DNA of 64,000 nt from Agelas oroides (lineage: Eukaryota; Porifera; Demospongiae; Agelasida; Agelasidae): assembly GCA_949130485.1 (NCBI GenBank), contig OX422185.1, positions 14,073,011-14,137,010 of the forward strand. The letters are read 5' to 3'. The stretch's first letter is position 1; every line of letters begins with the position of its first letter. The translations under genes were made by a program, and so were the position numbers. Shown one piece after another: positions 1 through 11,905 of the stretch. The notes beneath the pieces are model-generated. The model was not told the origin of the DNA and made no database searches. It saw nothing but the letters and a program-made list of their open reading frames with translations.

Positions 1-277
1 TCAGACTAGTAGGTTGATTTGGCACACAATAATCAGGTGTCTTACTGGTGAAGAAACCCGCTTTCAGACTAGTAGTTTGATGTGGCACACACTAATCAGG
101 TGTCTTACTGGTGAAGAAACCCGCTTTCAGACTGGTAGTTTGATGTGGCACACACTAATCAGGTGTCTTACTGGTGAAGAAACCCGCTTTCAGACTAGTA
201 GTTTGATGTGGCACACACTAATCAGGTGTCTTACTGGTGAAGAAACCCGCTTTCAGACTAGTAGTTTGATGTGGCAG
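1..277. repeat. 63-bp minisatellite, about 4.4 copies
   Basis: A 63-bp unit restarts at about 1, 64, 127, 190 and 253 with only a few substitutions. Because 63 is divisible by three, the array stays open in one plus-strand frame as a 21-residue repeat. On the minus strand the Crypton reading frame runs into the array and stops inside it at about 218. The array continues past the left window edge. Confidence 0.9.
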
Positions 278-1969
278 GTTGATTGTGAAGTTAGTAGCAC
301 TGCCAAAATGAATACCAGGAATGGAAAGTGGCTTTGCAAAAAGCGATACCTCTGGAGCTGTATTTTCTGAACCGGCCACATCACTTTTCTTGTCTGCAGA
401 CTCTGGAATTGGCTCAAGCTTCTGCTTCTTCTGCGTGTTCAGAACAGCTGATGAAAGTTCTCTGAATTTCTCACTTGTTCTCTTGTATGCTCGGACCCCA
501 TCTACAGAGCGATGCCCTGTCTTGCTCATAATGGTAGCCTCATCAAGCTGAGCATCATACGTGCGAGTAGCAGCTGTGACACAGAGGGAGTGATTGGTGA
601 AATATCCTTCTATCCCAGCACTTTTCATCAACCTAGGTACAACTTCAGCCAATTTGCCATGCCCAACAGGAGAAGCTTTGTACCAGCAATCCTTTTTCAG
701 CTTTGCAAGAGGAGTAAGGTAGAAGGAATGAGCTGGGCGATTCTTGGGACAAAGTGAATTATGCAATTTGTACAGACTTATCAAACAGCGAGAAGGGTTC
801 TCACAATTAGCGTGGTGTACAACCTCTTTTAGTTTCCGCTGCTTAAGTCCACCTTGATTCGTCTTGGATACATCTTCACAATACACAATATATGGTTCTC
901 ACAATTAGCGTGGTGTACAACCTCTTTTAGTTTCCGCTGCTGAAGTCCACCTTGATTCGTCTTGGATGCATCTTCACAATACACAATATATGGTGTCCCT
1001 CCAGGAGGTTCCACTAGAGAGTGGGTTCATGTCGTAGACGTCTATGCCCTTCGCCACGAGCGAAGTAAAACCCTATTAAATACACCATCGTGTCAAGCAA
1101 AACGTGCGGTGAGTGGTCACCCAACAACCCTTTTTGCCACAAAATTTCCTCTGTTATTACCTCAGCTTTCTTCTTATGCACATACTTCCCAGTTGCGTTC
1201 AGCCGCTTCAGCTTACCGTCTAATGCATCTCGAAATGGAGCAAAATCACTGCTTTCAAAGAAATTGACATCAACTCGATCTGCAGCCCTAAGGGCTCTTT
1301 GCAACCCACAACAAATTTGGTGTAAGCTATCAGAGAGTAATGCTTACCACCCACTTTTCTCACAAACCTTTGTAGCCAATGGTTCACAGCAGGAGTGCTC
1401 ATCTTGGTGATATCACTGTCCAATCCGAGCCCGCAATTTTCAGCGCTCAGCGGCTGCTCCAGCCTGTGAGTAGCCCATTCACGCCAAATGCTTTGAGCCC
1501 ACTCAGTGTTTTGTAGCATCTTCTTCGGTACGCGTGACTCTTTTACAGCTTGGATATCCTTCTCGCTTTGAGGTTGACAAAATCGACGTTTGTCCGATGG
1601 CTTTACAACCATTGAATTGTCGAGCGGTCCAACGTCGAGTAGCTGAGATGCCTCCAGAAACAGCTCATTCAATTGTCCCTTAGTGCAATGGGTCTCGTAC
1701 TGCTGCAACGACTGTTCGTACTGTTGCAACGCTGCCATTAGTAGTTTGTCCAGTTCGTCCACTTTGTCCGACACGCGACAATCGGTAGGGTGGCCTCGCT
1801 GTTGAACAAGTCTGGCATACTGCTCGGAACCCAGATCAACTGGCTCCCCAAGAAGTTCTTCCCATCCAATTTGCAGATCGGGATGCATAATGGCACTGGG
1901 GTCAATGTTTGCCAACAGCGACGAGCTAATAACACCGCACTGATCAGTAACAGAACTAGCTGTTTCCAT
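218..1969 (-). pseudogene. Crypton-type tyrosine recombinase, broken
   Basis: Three minus-strand pieces lie in the expected order. The N-terminal piece (1969 to about 1310) begins METASSV and carries the family segment around WAQSIWREWATHR and the region near VNHWLQRFVRKVGGKHY. The middle piece (1304 to 1014) has LLGDHSPHVLLDTMVYLIGF followed by GHRRLR, the usual lead-in to the first catalytic arginine. The C-terminal piece (about 790 to 218) has the HSL...TAATR and TGHRSVDGVRAYKR blocks, including the nucleophilic tyrosine. Crypton recombinases cut and rejoin DNA as circular intermediates, and relatives were domesticated in animals as KCTD1/ZMYM-type DUF3504 proteins. Here the frame changes near 1250-1300, a 98-bp duplication shifts it again, and the H-x-x-R arginine reads cysteine (codon at about 581-583, minus strand). 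It is therefore very likely inactive. The N-terminal start is the first Met after the upstream palindrome. Confidence 0.8.
798..993. repeat. 98-bp direct duplication inside the Crypton relic
   Basis: Bases 798-895 are repeated almost exactly at 896-993. The length is not a multiple of three, so the duplication puts the recombinase out of frame. It separates the middle piece from the catalytic C-terminal piece. Confidence 0.9.
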
Positions 1970-1981
1970 TTTCTAAACAAC

Positions 1982-2123
1982 TAAGACGCTTGGAACGAGG
2001 TTCTTCGAGGAATTTAAATCCCTCAGGGATGATGTCATAATCACCTCGGCTACACCTCGGTGATTATATACATCATCCCTTCGGGATTTAATTCCTCAAA
2101 GAACCCCCGTTCCAAGCGTCTTA
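1982..2123. mobile_element. Palindromic foldback element (142 bp)
   Basis: The ends TAAGACGCTTGGAACG and its complement bracket a nearly complete palindrome. Smaller inverted blocks continue inward (AGGAATT, TCCC, GGGATGATG). It lies 12 bp upstream of the Crypton start codon. The outermost TA on each side could be a TA target duplication. There is no coding capacity. Confidence 0.75.
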
Positions 2124-2640
2124 CCTATACGTGGTCAGCTGAGTGTGCTGAGTTTGCCAGTATTGTAATTGAACTGGTAATTGATAATTACTATCCACTG
2201 CAAACAATTACATGCCTTTTGTTCATCATTACAAATTAGATCAGTTGTTGTGAAGTGAAATTACAATTACAAATTACTGTGTTTGAAAACCTGTAATCAT
2301 TACGTAGTCATTACATTTGGTTTTTCCATTACTACAACCCTGGTGGGCTGGGCTTATTTTCGATGGTGGGCCTATTTTCGGAGATTACCGTACATGTACT
2401 GTTAGGAATGAATGGGTAGGGCTCGGACGTGAAATTAGCTGCTAGGGGGTACCAAATTGACCCACATCGTTGCTTTGCCAGTGCTTCGTTCTTTAGCTGC
2501 AGACACAAGACAAGGACCAACACTGTACTAAGGCCTCTTAATAAAATATATCACAGAACCAGTAGAGGTGAGGTGTCCCAGGGATACACTAGTTCCAAGT
2601 GCTTGCAGCCAGTGGGTGGGGTTTCGGCAATAAACAAATA
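2124..2640. other. Non-coding stretch
   Basis: The segment holds AT-rich DNA with repeated ATTACAAATTAC-like words around 2165-2310, typical of degraded transposon ends. No supported gene was seen. Confidence 0.4.
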
Positions 2641-2647
2641 TACATAC

Positions 2648-2907
2648 ATGCCAAGAGCGCATAAGAACGGGCGGCTAGAGGAAGAGCGTGTAACTACGTA
2701 AAATTTGAAACCAGTCGGAATTATTGAACCGTACTAAAAATAGTAACATGTACTGCGCAGCTGCGTGTAGTCATAAGCCATTGTTGCTAAGCACGTGCCA
2801 GGTGTTCTATGTTTTAGTACAGTTCAATAATTTTGACTGGACTACGGGCTTCTATTGGAGTTACAAGCTCTTCCTCTAGCTGCCCATTCCTATGCGTTCT
2901 TGGCATG
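2648..2907. mobile_element. Foldback element with ~96-bp arms
   Basis: The left arm (2648-2743) starts CATGCCAAGAGCGCATA. The right arm (2807-2907) reads as its reverse complement with scattered mismatches and ends in TGGCATG. About 60 bp form the loop. No ORF of note is present. Confidence 0.75.
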
Positions 2908-2974
2908 CTGTGACATTCAAATATTGTACTATTTATTTGCTAGTGTATACATGTATGTTTGATGTTTTCAGATA

Positions 2975-4440
2975 ATTTATACGTGTACTGTGAAGTGGCA
3001 AAGCTGCAAGTAGCATGTTAGGAGAAAGGATTATAGGTGTACTGTGAAGTGGCAAAGCTGCAAGTAGCATGTTAGGAAGAAGGATTATACGTGTACTGTG
3101 AAGTGGCAAAGCTGCAAGTAGCATGTTAGGAGAAAGGATTATACGTGTACTGTGAAGTGGCAAAGCTGCAAGTAGCATGTTAGGAAGAAGGATTATACGT
3201 GTACTGTGAAGTGGCAAAGCTGCAAGTAGCATGTTAGGAAGGATTATACGTGTACTGTGAAGTGGCAAAGCTGCAAGTAGCATGTTAGGAGAAAGGATTA
3301 TACGTGTACTGTGAAGTGGCAAAGCTGCAAGTAGCATGTTAGGAAGAAGGATTATACGTGTACTGTGAAGTGGCAAAGCTGCAAGTAGCATGTTAGGAGA
3401 AAGGATTATACGTGTACTGTGAAGTGGCAAAGCTGCAAGTAACATGTTAGGAGAAAGGATTATACGTGTACTGTGAAGTGGCAAAGCTGCAAGTAGCATG
3501 TTAGGAAGAAGGATTATACGTGTACTGTGAAGTGGCAAAGCTGCAAGTAGCATGTTAGGAGAAAGGATTATACGTGTACTGTGAAGTGGCAAAGCTGCAA
3601 GTAGCATGTTAGGAAGAAGGATTATACGTGTACTGTGAAGTGGCAAAGCTGCAAGTAGCATGTTAGGAGAAAGGATTATACGTGTACTGTGAAGTGGCAA
3701 AGCTGCAAGTAGCATGTTAGGAAGAAGGATTATACGTGTACTGTGAAGTGGCAAAGCTGCAAGTAGCATGTTAGGAGAAAGGATTATACGTGTACTGTGA
3801 AGTGGCAAAGCTGCAAGTAGCATGTTAGGAAGAAGGATTATACGTGTACTGTGAAGTGGCAAAGCTGCAAGTAGCATGTTAGGAGAAAGGATTATACGTG
3901 TACTGTGAAGTGGCAAAGCTGCAAGTAGCATGTTAGGAAGAAGGATTATACGTGTACTGTGAAGTGGCAAAGCTGCAAGTAGCATGTTAGGAGAAAGGAT
4001 TATACGTGTACTGTGAAGTGGCACAGCTGCAAGTAGCATGTTAGGGGAAAGGATTATACGTGTACTGTGAAGTGGCAAAGCTGCAAGTAGCATGTTAGGG
4101 GAAAGGATTATACGTGTACTGTGAAGTGGCAAAGCTGCAAGTAACATGTTAGGAGAAAGGATTATACGTGTACTGTGAAGTGGCAAAGCTGCAAGTAGCA
4201 TGTTAGGAGAAAGGATTATACGTGTACTGTGAAGTGGCAAAGCTGCAAGTAGCATGTTAGGAGAAAGGATTATACGTGTACTGTGAAGTGGCAAAGCTGC
4301 AAGTAGCATGTTAGGAGAAAGGATTATACATGTACTGTGAAGTGGCAAAGCTGCAAGTAGCATGTTAGGAGAAAGGATTATATACGTGTACTGTGAAGTG
4401 GCAAAGCTGCAAGTAGCATGTTAGGAAGAAGGATTATACA
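2975..4440. repeat. 54-bp minisatellite, about 27 copies
   Basis: A 54-bp unit containing GTGTACTGTGAAGTGGCAAA repeats with very few substitutions. Two unit types differ at GGAGAAAGG versus GGAAGAAGG, and they alternate regularly across the middle of the array, which implies a 108-bp higher-order unit. One unit is 3 bp shorter. A minus-strand frame stays open through the array (4363 to 2933, an 18-residue repeat of the form MLLAALPLHSTRIILxPN). That follows automatically from a unit divisible by three and is not taken as a gene. Confidence 0.95.
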
Positions 4441-5504
4441 TACTTGCTGTCCATTACCCCAGTCCTTATTAACTGATTGATGAGTTGCTAGACCCTCCAT
4501 GTGTCTCAGTGATGAGGAAACGAAAATGCTGTTACCATGGTGATGCTATCTTCCTTTTCCTCTTTTTGCCTATTGTAAACAGAATCCTTGTAGGTAAACA
4601 ATTAGACAGCCACTTATACTGGTGCAACCTGCCCCTACCCAAGGTAGCTATGACAACAGGAATGATAACAGTCATTGTGCAGATAGCTATGACAACACAC
4701 ATTGTGCAGTTCTCCAACCAGGCTACATTTGGTCGCTTACACAAGTGTTTTTTTGCTACTACCATATAGCGCCAAATTTTCAAGGCACATAGTTTTTGAG
4801 GCTTTTGTGGATTTGTCTCAGAGCATGGAAATTAAACTTTGCAGTAGCTAGCTAAATTACTTCGTCAGTGGGATGACATGGGAACACTTTCACTTTTGTG
4901 CTTTTTTCGTGGCTGTCAAGGGCAAGGTTGTTTTTTACCGTCGTTTCAAAGTGGACGGTTCTAGATCCACAGGGTGCTCTTTTGAGAAATTGTAAGTTCC
5001 TTTGTGTCTGCCAACGGGGAGGCGAAATGCATCGTTGATGAGCTCCATTGAACGAAACTGAGAGGGCCTAGACAAAGTGTACCCCTGAGCAAAAAACTGG
5101 AAGTAAGCAGCTGAGCATGGTGCTGCTGCAACTGTGAACGGTAAGAGAAAGTTTGCAAGTGGCGGCCACAAAGGGGCGTGGCTAACCAGAAAGTTACCAT
5201 GGGACGTTTTCATGGATTAGCCTTTTGCAAAAGTTTGCAAATAGAAGATTTGGTGCTCTACTGTATGTTTAGGTTCAGCTTGCTACACCCCATTCCCAGG
5301 ACCAAGGGCTTATCTGATAGTGTTAGATGCACCATTGTGGATCTTTTTTTTTTTTTGTACCACTGACCACACTGATGCTGGTACAATCTGTCTTTGATCC
5401 CCCTAACCAAGGTGTTGCCATGACAACAGGTCTTGTTGGATGTTGCTTAGCAACCAATTTTTGCATTCTCCAGATAGAACAGCGTGAGCCCCACAAAGTG
5501 CATT
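4441..5504. other. Non-coding stretch with a solo transposon end
   Basis: No supported gene. At 4759-4790 the sequence TACCATATAGCGCCAAATTT resembles the terminal repeat next to the transposase relic at 22.0-22.4 kb, so it is probably a truncated end. A run of T lies at 5343-5356. Confidence 0.4.
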
Positions 5505-6987
5505 GGCCATTGCTCCCTCTGAGTTGAGGGCCGTAGCAAGCTGTTTAATGGTGGTATGGCCATTGCTCCCTCTGAGTTGAGGGCCGTAGCAAGCTGTTTA
5601 ATGGTGGTATGGCCATTGCTCCCTCTGAGTTGAGGGCCGTAGCAAGCTGTTTAATGGTGGTGTGGCCATTGCTCCCTCTGAGTTGAGGGCCGTAGCAAGC
5701 TGTTTAATGGTGGTGTGGCCATTGCTCCCTCTGAGTTGAGGGCCGTAGCAAGCTGTTTAATGGTGGTGTGGCCATTGTTCCCTCTGAGTTGAGGGCCGTA
5801 GCAAGCTGTTTAATGGTGGTGTGGCCATTGCTCCCTCTGAGTTGAGGGCCGTAGCAAGCTGTTTAATGGTGGTGTGGCCATTGCTCCCTCTGAGTTGAGG
5901 GCCGTAGCAAGCTGTTTAATGGTGGTGTGGCCATTGCTCCCTCTGAGTTGAGGGCCGTAGCAAGCTGTTTAATGGTGGTATGGCCAAAGCCTCGTGACGG
6001 TAAACATGCAGCAGCTAGTGAGGTCTGGGGCATGTTCTCCCAGGAAAACTTTTAAATTAGACACTAGGAAATCACTTGTGAGGCCATTTTTGGGAGTGAG
6101 GCTTATATTGTAGAATTTTAATACTTGCCACTGTCAGGTGGTGATTGCAGGTTGCTCGTAACTTGGCACACGTAGCAGCTATATATGGAAGGTGCCTACA
6201 GGCATGCTCCTGCAGCGAATATTTTGTGCTCCCTTCTACCTATGCTGTTTCTTGGCAAGCAAAATTTTGATTGACTAGATTGCGACCACATGGATCTAGA
6301 CCTAGTGAATCATAGATTCCACGTTTCAACATAACAGTAGGCGACAATTCACATCTTTGGCTTCACTACAATGAAGGAGTACACATCAAGTGAAATGGCT
6401 TCAAATAGCGCAAAATCCTGATGTAGTGTCACCTTCTGTCAGCTTATGGAATAATGTTTACACGATGATGGGTACATGTAGGCTAGTTTTTCAGGGATGG
6501 CCCAGCTTATACCACCATGGATAATACACTCAAAGTGGACATGTGGCAAGTTGGAAAAGTGGTCGGGCCAAAACCCAACCTGCCTGACTGCTTGGTACGG
6601 CCATGGAGCTATCTTGTTTATGCTATCAATTCAGTGGAGTTTGATTTGGCATATGTAATCTCACCAGTTGCAGTTTGGATTCATCCAGGTCTAGGCAGTG
6701 GCCCACCTCCTTTTAGCATGGTTTAGATTCCTTTGGTTCCAGCAAAACATGAATTAGGTTCATTTCATAATTACATGTTTGTGCCAAAAAGGGGAGGAAC
6801 TCTGGCTATATTCATGTGTTATTATTGGATGAACTCTGAAAATATTCATGTACTATGGGTTAACCTCTGTGCATTTTTACATAAGTATTCATGACTTATT
6901 GAGTGCACAAAGGTTGCAAGCGTAAACTGTGGTAAAAGTGGGAGGTAGTGTGGACCAAGGTCCTGCAACTGAAGTGACCCATCTTAG
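5412..6987. repeat. Segmental duplication, copy A
   Basis: This segment is repeated at 7028-8187 at an offset of about 1.18 kb and with high identity, including the shared block starting ATGGATAATACACTCAAAGT at 6517 and 7703. Copy A has a 53-bp unit expanded to nine copies; copy B has a single degenerate unit. Confidence 0.9.
5505..5985. repeat. 53-bp minisatellite, about 9 copies
   Basis: The unit begins GGCCATTGCTCCCTCTGAG and recurs every 53 bp with almost no variation (TAT versus TGT near the unit end, one C-to-T). The near identity indicates recent expansion. Confidence 0.95.
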
Positions 6988-7027
6988 GTTAAACAACCTC
7001 TAGTCAGGGTTTCATGAACAGGGGCTG

Positions 7028-8187
7028 GGTAACGACAGCAGGTCTGGTTGGATGTTGCTTAGCAACCAAATTTTTTGCATTCTCCAGATGGAACTGCGTA
7101 AGCCCAAAAAATGCATTGGCCCTCTGAGTTCAGGGCAATAGCAAGCTGTTTAAAGGTGGTGTGGCCAAAGCCTCGTGACGGTAAGCATGCAGCAGCTAGT
7201 GAGGTCTGGGGCATGTTCTCCCAGGAAAATTAGACGCTAGGAAATCACTTCTGTGGCCATTTTTGGGAGTGAGGCTTATATCGCTGAATTTTGATACTTG
7301 CTGCTACATGTCCACACTGTTAGGTGGTGATTGCAGGTTGCTCGTAACTTGGCACACGTAGCAGCTATATATGGAAGGTGCCTACAGGCATGCTCCTGCA
7401 GCAAATATTTTGTGCTCCCTTCTACCTAGGCTGTTTCTTGGCAAGCAAAATTCTGATTGACTAGATTGCGACCGCATGGATCTAGACCTAGTGAATCATA
7501 GATTCCACGTTTCAACATAACAGTAGGCAACAATTCACATCTTTGGCTTCACTACAATGAAGGAATAGACGTCAAGTGAAATGGCTTCAAATAGTGCGAA
7601 ATCCTTATGTAGTGTCACCTTTTGTCAGCTTATGGAATAATGTTTACACGATGATAGGTACATGTAGGCTAGTTTTTTAGGGATGGCCCAGCTTATACTA
7701 CCATGGATAATACACTCAAAGTGGACTTGTGGCAAGTTGGAAAAGTGGTCGGGCCAAAACCCAACCTGCCTGACTGCTTGGTACGGCCATGGAGCTATCT
7801 TGTTTATGCTATCAATTCAGTGGAGTTTGATTTGGAAAATGTAATCTCATCAGTTGCAGTTTGGATTCATCCAGGTCTAGGCAGTGGCCCACCTCCTTTT
7901 ACCAGGGTTTTGCTGCCATGGTTTAGATCCCTTTGGTTCCAGCAAAACATGAATTAGGTTCATTTCATAATACATGTTTGTGCCAAAAAGGGGAGGAACT
8001 CTGGCTATATTCATGTGTTATTATTGGATGAACTCTGAAAATATTCATGTACTATTGGTTAACCTCTGGGCATCGTCACACAAGTATTCACGACTTATTG
8101 GAACTTTGAGTACACAAAGGTTGCAAGCGTACAAGTGGGAGGTAGTGTGGACCAAGGTCCTGCAACTGAGGTGACCCATCTTAGGTT
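7028..8187. repeat. Segmental duplication, copy B
   Basis: This is the second copy of 5412-6987. The short frames at 6517 and 7703 are identical over most of their length and then diverge by an indel in the 3' part. They may be a repeat-encoded frame and are not accepted as a gene. Confidence 0.9.
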
Positions 8188-8215
8188 AAATCAACCTCCA
8201 GTTTTTTCTAGTGAA

Positions 8216-8620
8216 GCTAGAGTTGGTTGTTTGTGGAGATGGTCACATGTCACATGTGGTCAGGATCAGACAGACCTTTCCTTCTTGGTGGGTACAATAT
8301 GAGTGTAAACTGTAATGGTTTCAGGTATCATGTCCATCTCATGGCCTGATAATGACATGTGCTCTAAACTTGAGAGTGAGTTTCTCACCAGTGCTTTTAT
8401 ATTACAAAAGTTGCCTCTGAGCTATCTTGTTTATACTATCAGGCTAGAGTCGGTGATTTGTGGAGATGGTCACATGTCACATGTGGTCAGGATCAGACAG
8501 ACCTTTCCTTCTTGGTCGTTAAAATATGAGTGTACTAAACTGTAATGAACTGTGCTTTCAGGTCATGGTGTCCATCTCATGACCTGATAATGACCTGATA
8601 ATGACATGTGACCTGATAAT
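8216..8620. repeat. Direct repeat pair, ~150 bp
   Basis: The block from GCTAGAG at 8216 recurs at 8443. It includes GGTCACATGTCACATGTGG and the following TCAGGATCAGACAG. The second copy ends in short reiterations of ACCTGATAATGACATGTG up to about 8632. Confidence 0.8.
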
Positions 8621-8639
8621 GACATGTGACCTGATTATA

Positions 8640-8971
8640 GATAAGTGACCTTTGCTATCAGAGTGCCAAATATTTAGGTACCTTCATTCACGGGTCTCCC
8701 CCATTTTTTGTTGTTCGGCTTTGCCTTCACAAATGTACATGAAAGATAAGTGACCTGTCAGAGCTACACCCAAGCCAAATATTTGCACATAGGTAGCCTT
8801 GTAGGCCTTATGTCCATCTCACATAAGCGTTCCCAGCCCTTCCCCATCTTTCTCACTGCTGTGTATTATTGTGAACACAAAACTGAATGACCAAAAATGA
8901 GGGAGGCCTGTGAACGAGGCTGTCTAAATATTGGCTTAGCTGTAGCTCTGATACCAGAGGTCACTTATTTT
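8640..8971. mobile_element. Foldback element
   Basis: The left arm begins ATAAGTGACCTTTGCTATCAG at about 8641 and runs to about 8712. The right arm (8884-8971) is its imperfect reverse complement, ending in AGAGGTCACTTAT. A third partial copy of the arm starts at 8743. No coding content. Confidence 0.65.
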
Positions 8972-10330
8972 TGTGTATAGAATGATGAACAACCAAAAAT
9001 GGGGAAGGGGGAGGATGGTGCCCAGCTACAAATACGTGTGCTTTAAACTTGTGAGTTTCTTACCAGTGCTTTTATATTGCAAAAGTACTTGGTCATTTAA
9101 TAACATTTTTAAAACAGTGTTCTACTTTGTAGTGGTGGCTCTACTTTTGGTTTCTTTCATGAGATAGTTTCCCTATTTGAAATTACTGGGTCAAAAAGCA
9201 TTTCCAGCAGACTTGGACAGTTATTCAGTCACTCTGTGCTGACCAATGCCTTTCTACAGCCAAGCACAGCAGCAGCCGTGTGCTAGTGACCTCTCCCAGT
9301 CTCAATGTACTATGTATGACAAGTGGTTAGTGGTTAAAGGGTTTAATGAAGTGTTACATTGGCACATGTACAAGTGCCAGTAAAGTGTTTCCAATTAATT
9401 TGTACTTGACTGCTACTTGTGTTTGTGTACATCTCAAGTGTTCATGAGTGTGGGTGGAGAAGAATGCTGCTTTACTGATAAGGAAATGTCATTTGAGTGA
9501 CCCACTTCATGAATACATCATGTGTCCTTGTCTGCAGTTAACCGTAACTCCAATCCAGGCATGATGCTAATAAAGTTCCTACTTCAAGACTGCATGCAAC
9601 AGAATATTATTCTACCACGAAACACCAGTTTGAAATTTGGCACTGTCTTCAAGTTACCACAAGGGAAGATTGTAGGCTTACTAAATACATTTTTAAGTTG
9701 TATCACACCCACCAACACACACACACATTTACAAGTACGTACACATTCTCTTCTACTGTCACACACATACAGATGACAACAGCAATTCATCAAGATATGG
9801 AGAAAATTCCCATGTACTCAGGTCAGTGAAGGCCTGGGTCCAGTAAGAAACTGCTGTGTTCCAAGCAATTGAAAGGTGGACTATCGTAGCCACTCTAATT
9901 TATGGATTCCATAAAACTATTCCATAAAAACAATTATTTTTGCGACCATTCGGCATTAATTAGAATGTAACAAAAATTATTTTCCATGGCATTCAAACAA
10001 ATTAGAATGGCTTGCAAAATGGTTTTTGAGATGGACTGCCTTGTTACTGACAAGATCTTTGAAGACTCACGATCAGGTACTCACTCTAGCGTAGCACTGT
10101 CCCTGCTATACTGAGTATCTTGGTGACAAGTCACAGGATGATGTTGCCTAGGTAACAGGTTATGTCCCTGGGGGTCCTGTACATTGGTTTGGGCATAATG
10201 TATGATTGACAAACGATTTGAATAACTTAAATTTTAGTGGGAGATTAGTGATGTTTACTCAAGTATTACCCACTGAATTCTTTTTCAGTTGCACATAGAT
10301 TAGTCATGTAACTATAGTAACTGAATCCCC
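8972..10330. other. Non-coding stretch with CA-rich tracts
   Basis: No supported gene. A short CA-rich tract lies at about 9711-9770. At 9888-10010 the words CACTCTAATTTA and AAATTAGAATGG face each other and may mark a degraded small element. Confidence 0.4.
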
Positions 10331-10334
10331 ATCC

Positions 10335-10345
10335 ACACACACACA

Positions 10346-10377
<32 letters not shown>

Positions 10378-10384
10378 TACACAC
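10335..10384. repeat. (CA)n microsatellite
   Basis: About 50 bp of CA repeats, interrupted by two CATA units. Confidence 0.95.
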
Positions 10385-10596
10385 AATTACTATGTATCTT
10401 GCAGGAAACAACAGTGAAAGCTTCTCAAGAAGCTTCAACTCTTACAATTTCAATTGTTTGTGAACAATGTTTTTGTTGCTGTTACAACACACATTATTAT
10501 TATAGTTATTCAGTTGTACTGTGAACTACTGAACTGCTAACCACTACAGTCAGGAGGAGGTTTAGAATGTGCTATATAGTGAGGGAGTGTAATAGC

Positions 10597-10652
10597 TAAT
10601 CTCATTCCCAGTCTGTATTTTTATTGTGGAATATAGTCTGGGAATGAGACTA
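10597..10652. mobile_element. Ultra-short hairpin element (56 bp)
   Basis: The ends TAATCTCATTCCCAG and CTGGGAATGAGACTA are near-perfect inverted repeats around a short loop. The flanks GTGTAATAGC (10587-10596) and GTGTATAGC (10653-10661) differ by one base and look like a slightly decayed target duplication. It belongs with the copies at 13003, 35277 and 40902. Confidence 0.7.
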
Positions 10653-10661
10653 GTGTATAGC

Positions 10662-11905
10662 TATTACCGGCACTACTACCTACATACTCCCATAGCTCAA
10701 ACCTGGACAGCAGTGAAGGGCTGGGAACAACGCTAACCTACCAGAGAAAAATTGGTTCAAATGTATAACTGGTTCATAAACATCTCGCACAGTGTTATTT
10801 AAAAAAAGGCCATGATTGTGTATGGAAGTGTCCCAGTAATGAGTTTGGGATTTTGATTTTTCGCTTGTGGAAGAGTAGAGAAAGTTACTTAACCATTAAA
10901 CTTACAATAAGAGCAAAATCACTCATCTTTTTGTTATGTTTTGCTTATAGTAGTAATCATCACACTCTATAATCATGACTTGTACAATAACTTACCAACA
11001 TGCAGTTGCTCGTACTTGGTACATCGCTGACACCACAATTACCAAATGGGGTATAACTTATACCAACTGATGCATTGCTGACACCACTATCACATGAGGT
11101 ATATCCCTGCTAATTCTAGCGGCATCTCATGTTGTAGAGGAGCTACAAACACCAGCTAGGCTGGCACTGTAGGAGACCTCAATGGGATGTACGTCCTATA
11201 AAATTACAGCTGAGAAGTGCTGTCAGCCTTACAACCTACACTCAATGCTTATAGCTCTTGCCTCACGTTGGAATAAAGAGAGTTTAGATGAACACTCACT
11301 ACTGTTGACACAAAACTAGGCACTTTGTGGAAGAACAAGAAGACTGTATAGTATGGCCACAACTGCATTGACCAAGAAACTGCATTGACCGAGAAACTGC
11401 ATGCAGTAAAGAGTGATGTAAGCAAAGGTAGTAACTCACGCAACCTAGGGGTAAATGCCATGGTAATTGCATGGGCTCTTCGATCCGGTACAGCAGGCTA
11501 TAGGTAATTGTCATCCTAAAGAAATGAAGTAGCTATATTTTATACTTATTTACAAAATTCTCTCACAGGCGCCATGCATGCCATCATAGGATAACCATTC
11601 AAACTGAGATCCCACAAGGCTAATCAGGCAACTGGTCTTAATTGTTCTTCGTTATTCCGCTGTATTTCCGTCATTTCTCGCTATTCCGCATTCATACCAC
11701 GGAAAATACACGTTTAGTTATTGTCCGTAGTTGTTGCGCTGTTTATTTCGCTCTCGATTTGCTACGTTTTGTTGACTCGGAAACCACCGTCTGAAGTCAC
11801 TTATTGTTGTCTAAGGTGAGCTCTCCTTTATACTGAGTATTTCCTTCTGGCATCCATGATGTGTTTGTCACACGGACACTGTACAGAATGCCTCCATTCA
11901 CGTAC
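10662..11905. other. Non-coding stretch
   Basis: No supported gene or clear element. Short frames on the minus strand around 11.25-11.5 kb overlap each other in different frames and show no recognisable domain. Confidence 0.35.

Noticed and set aside
14-370. Plus-strand 118-codon frame through the 63-bp array
   Set aside because: It is an artefact of a 63-bp unit, and it lies antisense to the recognisable recombinase relic.
2933-4363. A 476-codon minus-strand frame through the 54-bp minisatellite
   Set aside because: The frame is open only because the unit length is a multiple of three and contains no stop in that frame. The product is a monotonous repeat, with no promoter or splice context.
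6517-7957. Two near-identical short frames (6517 and 7703)
   Set aside because: They are repeated because the whole 1.2-kb segment is duplicated. Indels shift their 3' halves, and no domain is seen.
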